Source of the DNA: Chrysomallon squamiferum
Taxonomy: Eukaryota > Mollusca > Gastropoda > Neomphalida > Peltospiridae
Reading direction: 5' to 3'
Assembly: GCA_012295275.1 (NCBI GenBank)
Contig: CM022675.1
Coordinates: 5,434,079-5,466,578, forward strand
DNA: 32,500 nucleotides
The position numbers and the translations under genes are program-made. This document shows, piece after piece, positions 32,410-32,500 of this stretch. Under the pieces are notes generated by a model, which worked only from the letters and a program-made list of their open reading frames with translations, had not been told where the DNA came from and ran no database searches. Position 1 is the stretch's first letter. Each line of letters opens with the position of its first letter.

Positions 32410-32500
32410 TAACAAATAACTTTCACAACCACTTTATTTAAAACTCTAATTATGATTGTATTCTAGTTTATGGGAAGGCTCAAATAAATAACGTCTTCCT
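31134..32500. other. Right-end stretch of simple repeats, no exon seen
   Basis: Holds TTG triplets (about 31282-31321), AAT arrays (about 31737-31779 and 32353-32409), TCA/TTA triplets (about 31918-31995) and AAAT runs (about 32125-32160). Unique DNA between them shows no exon. If the frame at 31056 is a first exon, this would be its first intron. Confidence 0.65.

Overview
The window is eukaryotic and almost certainly metazoan. It is AT-rich, short exons are flanked by GT...AG introns, and it carries very many microsatellites. No bacterial-type gene organisation is present. A calcium-binding-EGF/SEA/transmembrane gene with phase-1 module exons, abundant ATT, ACT/AGT, TCTA and TC arrays, and Tc1/mariner and MULE fossils would fit a lophotrochozoan such as a mollusc. 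That taxonomic guess is inference only.

Bases 1-14560 hold the 3' part of one plus-strand gene whose 5' end lies left of the window. I resolve 18 coding exons (204-338 through 13964-13996). They join without a frame break into 872 complete codons plus a stop. The product is a type I membrane protein with 13 EGF-like modules, a SEA domain with a GSAIV cleavage-type motif, a short four-cysteine module, one transmembrane helix and a cytoplasmic tail of about 140 residues. Ten module exons are phase 1-1; the SEA domain is split by a phase-0 intron. Three exons (461, 4177, 4834) each encode the same pair, an eight-cysteine WG/YG-type EGF followed by a six-cysteine calcium-binding EGF. A poly(A) signal lies at 14539. 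An open, phase-matched candidate cassette exon lies inside the SEA-splitting intron (9281-9421).

Introns hold much repetitive DNA: ATT arrays directly against 3' splice sites, a roughly 39-copy 35-bp minisatellite (about 7010-8372), degenerate copies of an acceptor plus EGF-exon start, and a duplicated exon tail.

Bases 12641-14630 (3' end of the gene) recur at 16812-19457 as a decayed direct copy. That copy has both splice sites of one exon destroyed, a stop in the last exon, and a dead Tc1/mariner transposase fragment inserted in it.

From about 19.5 kb to the right end I find no confident gene. This part holds simple repeats, a GC-rich island with what looks like the tail of a MULE transposase (23943-24236), two perfect CRE octamers, an NRF1-like site, and near the right edge an RFX X-box followed by a possible signal-peptide first exon (31056-31133). 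CpG dinucleotides are visibly scarcer left of about 19 kb than right of it, which may record germline gene-body methylation.
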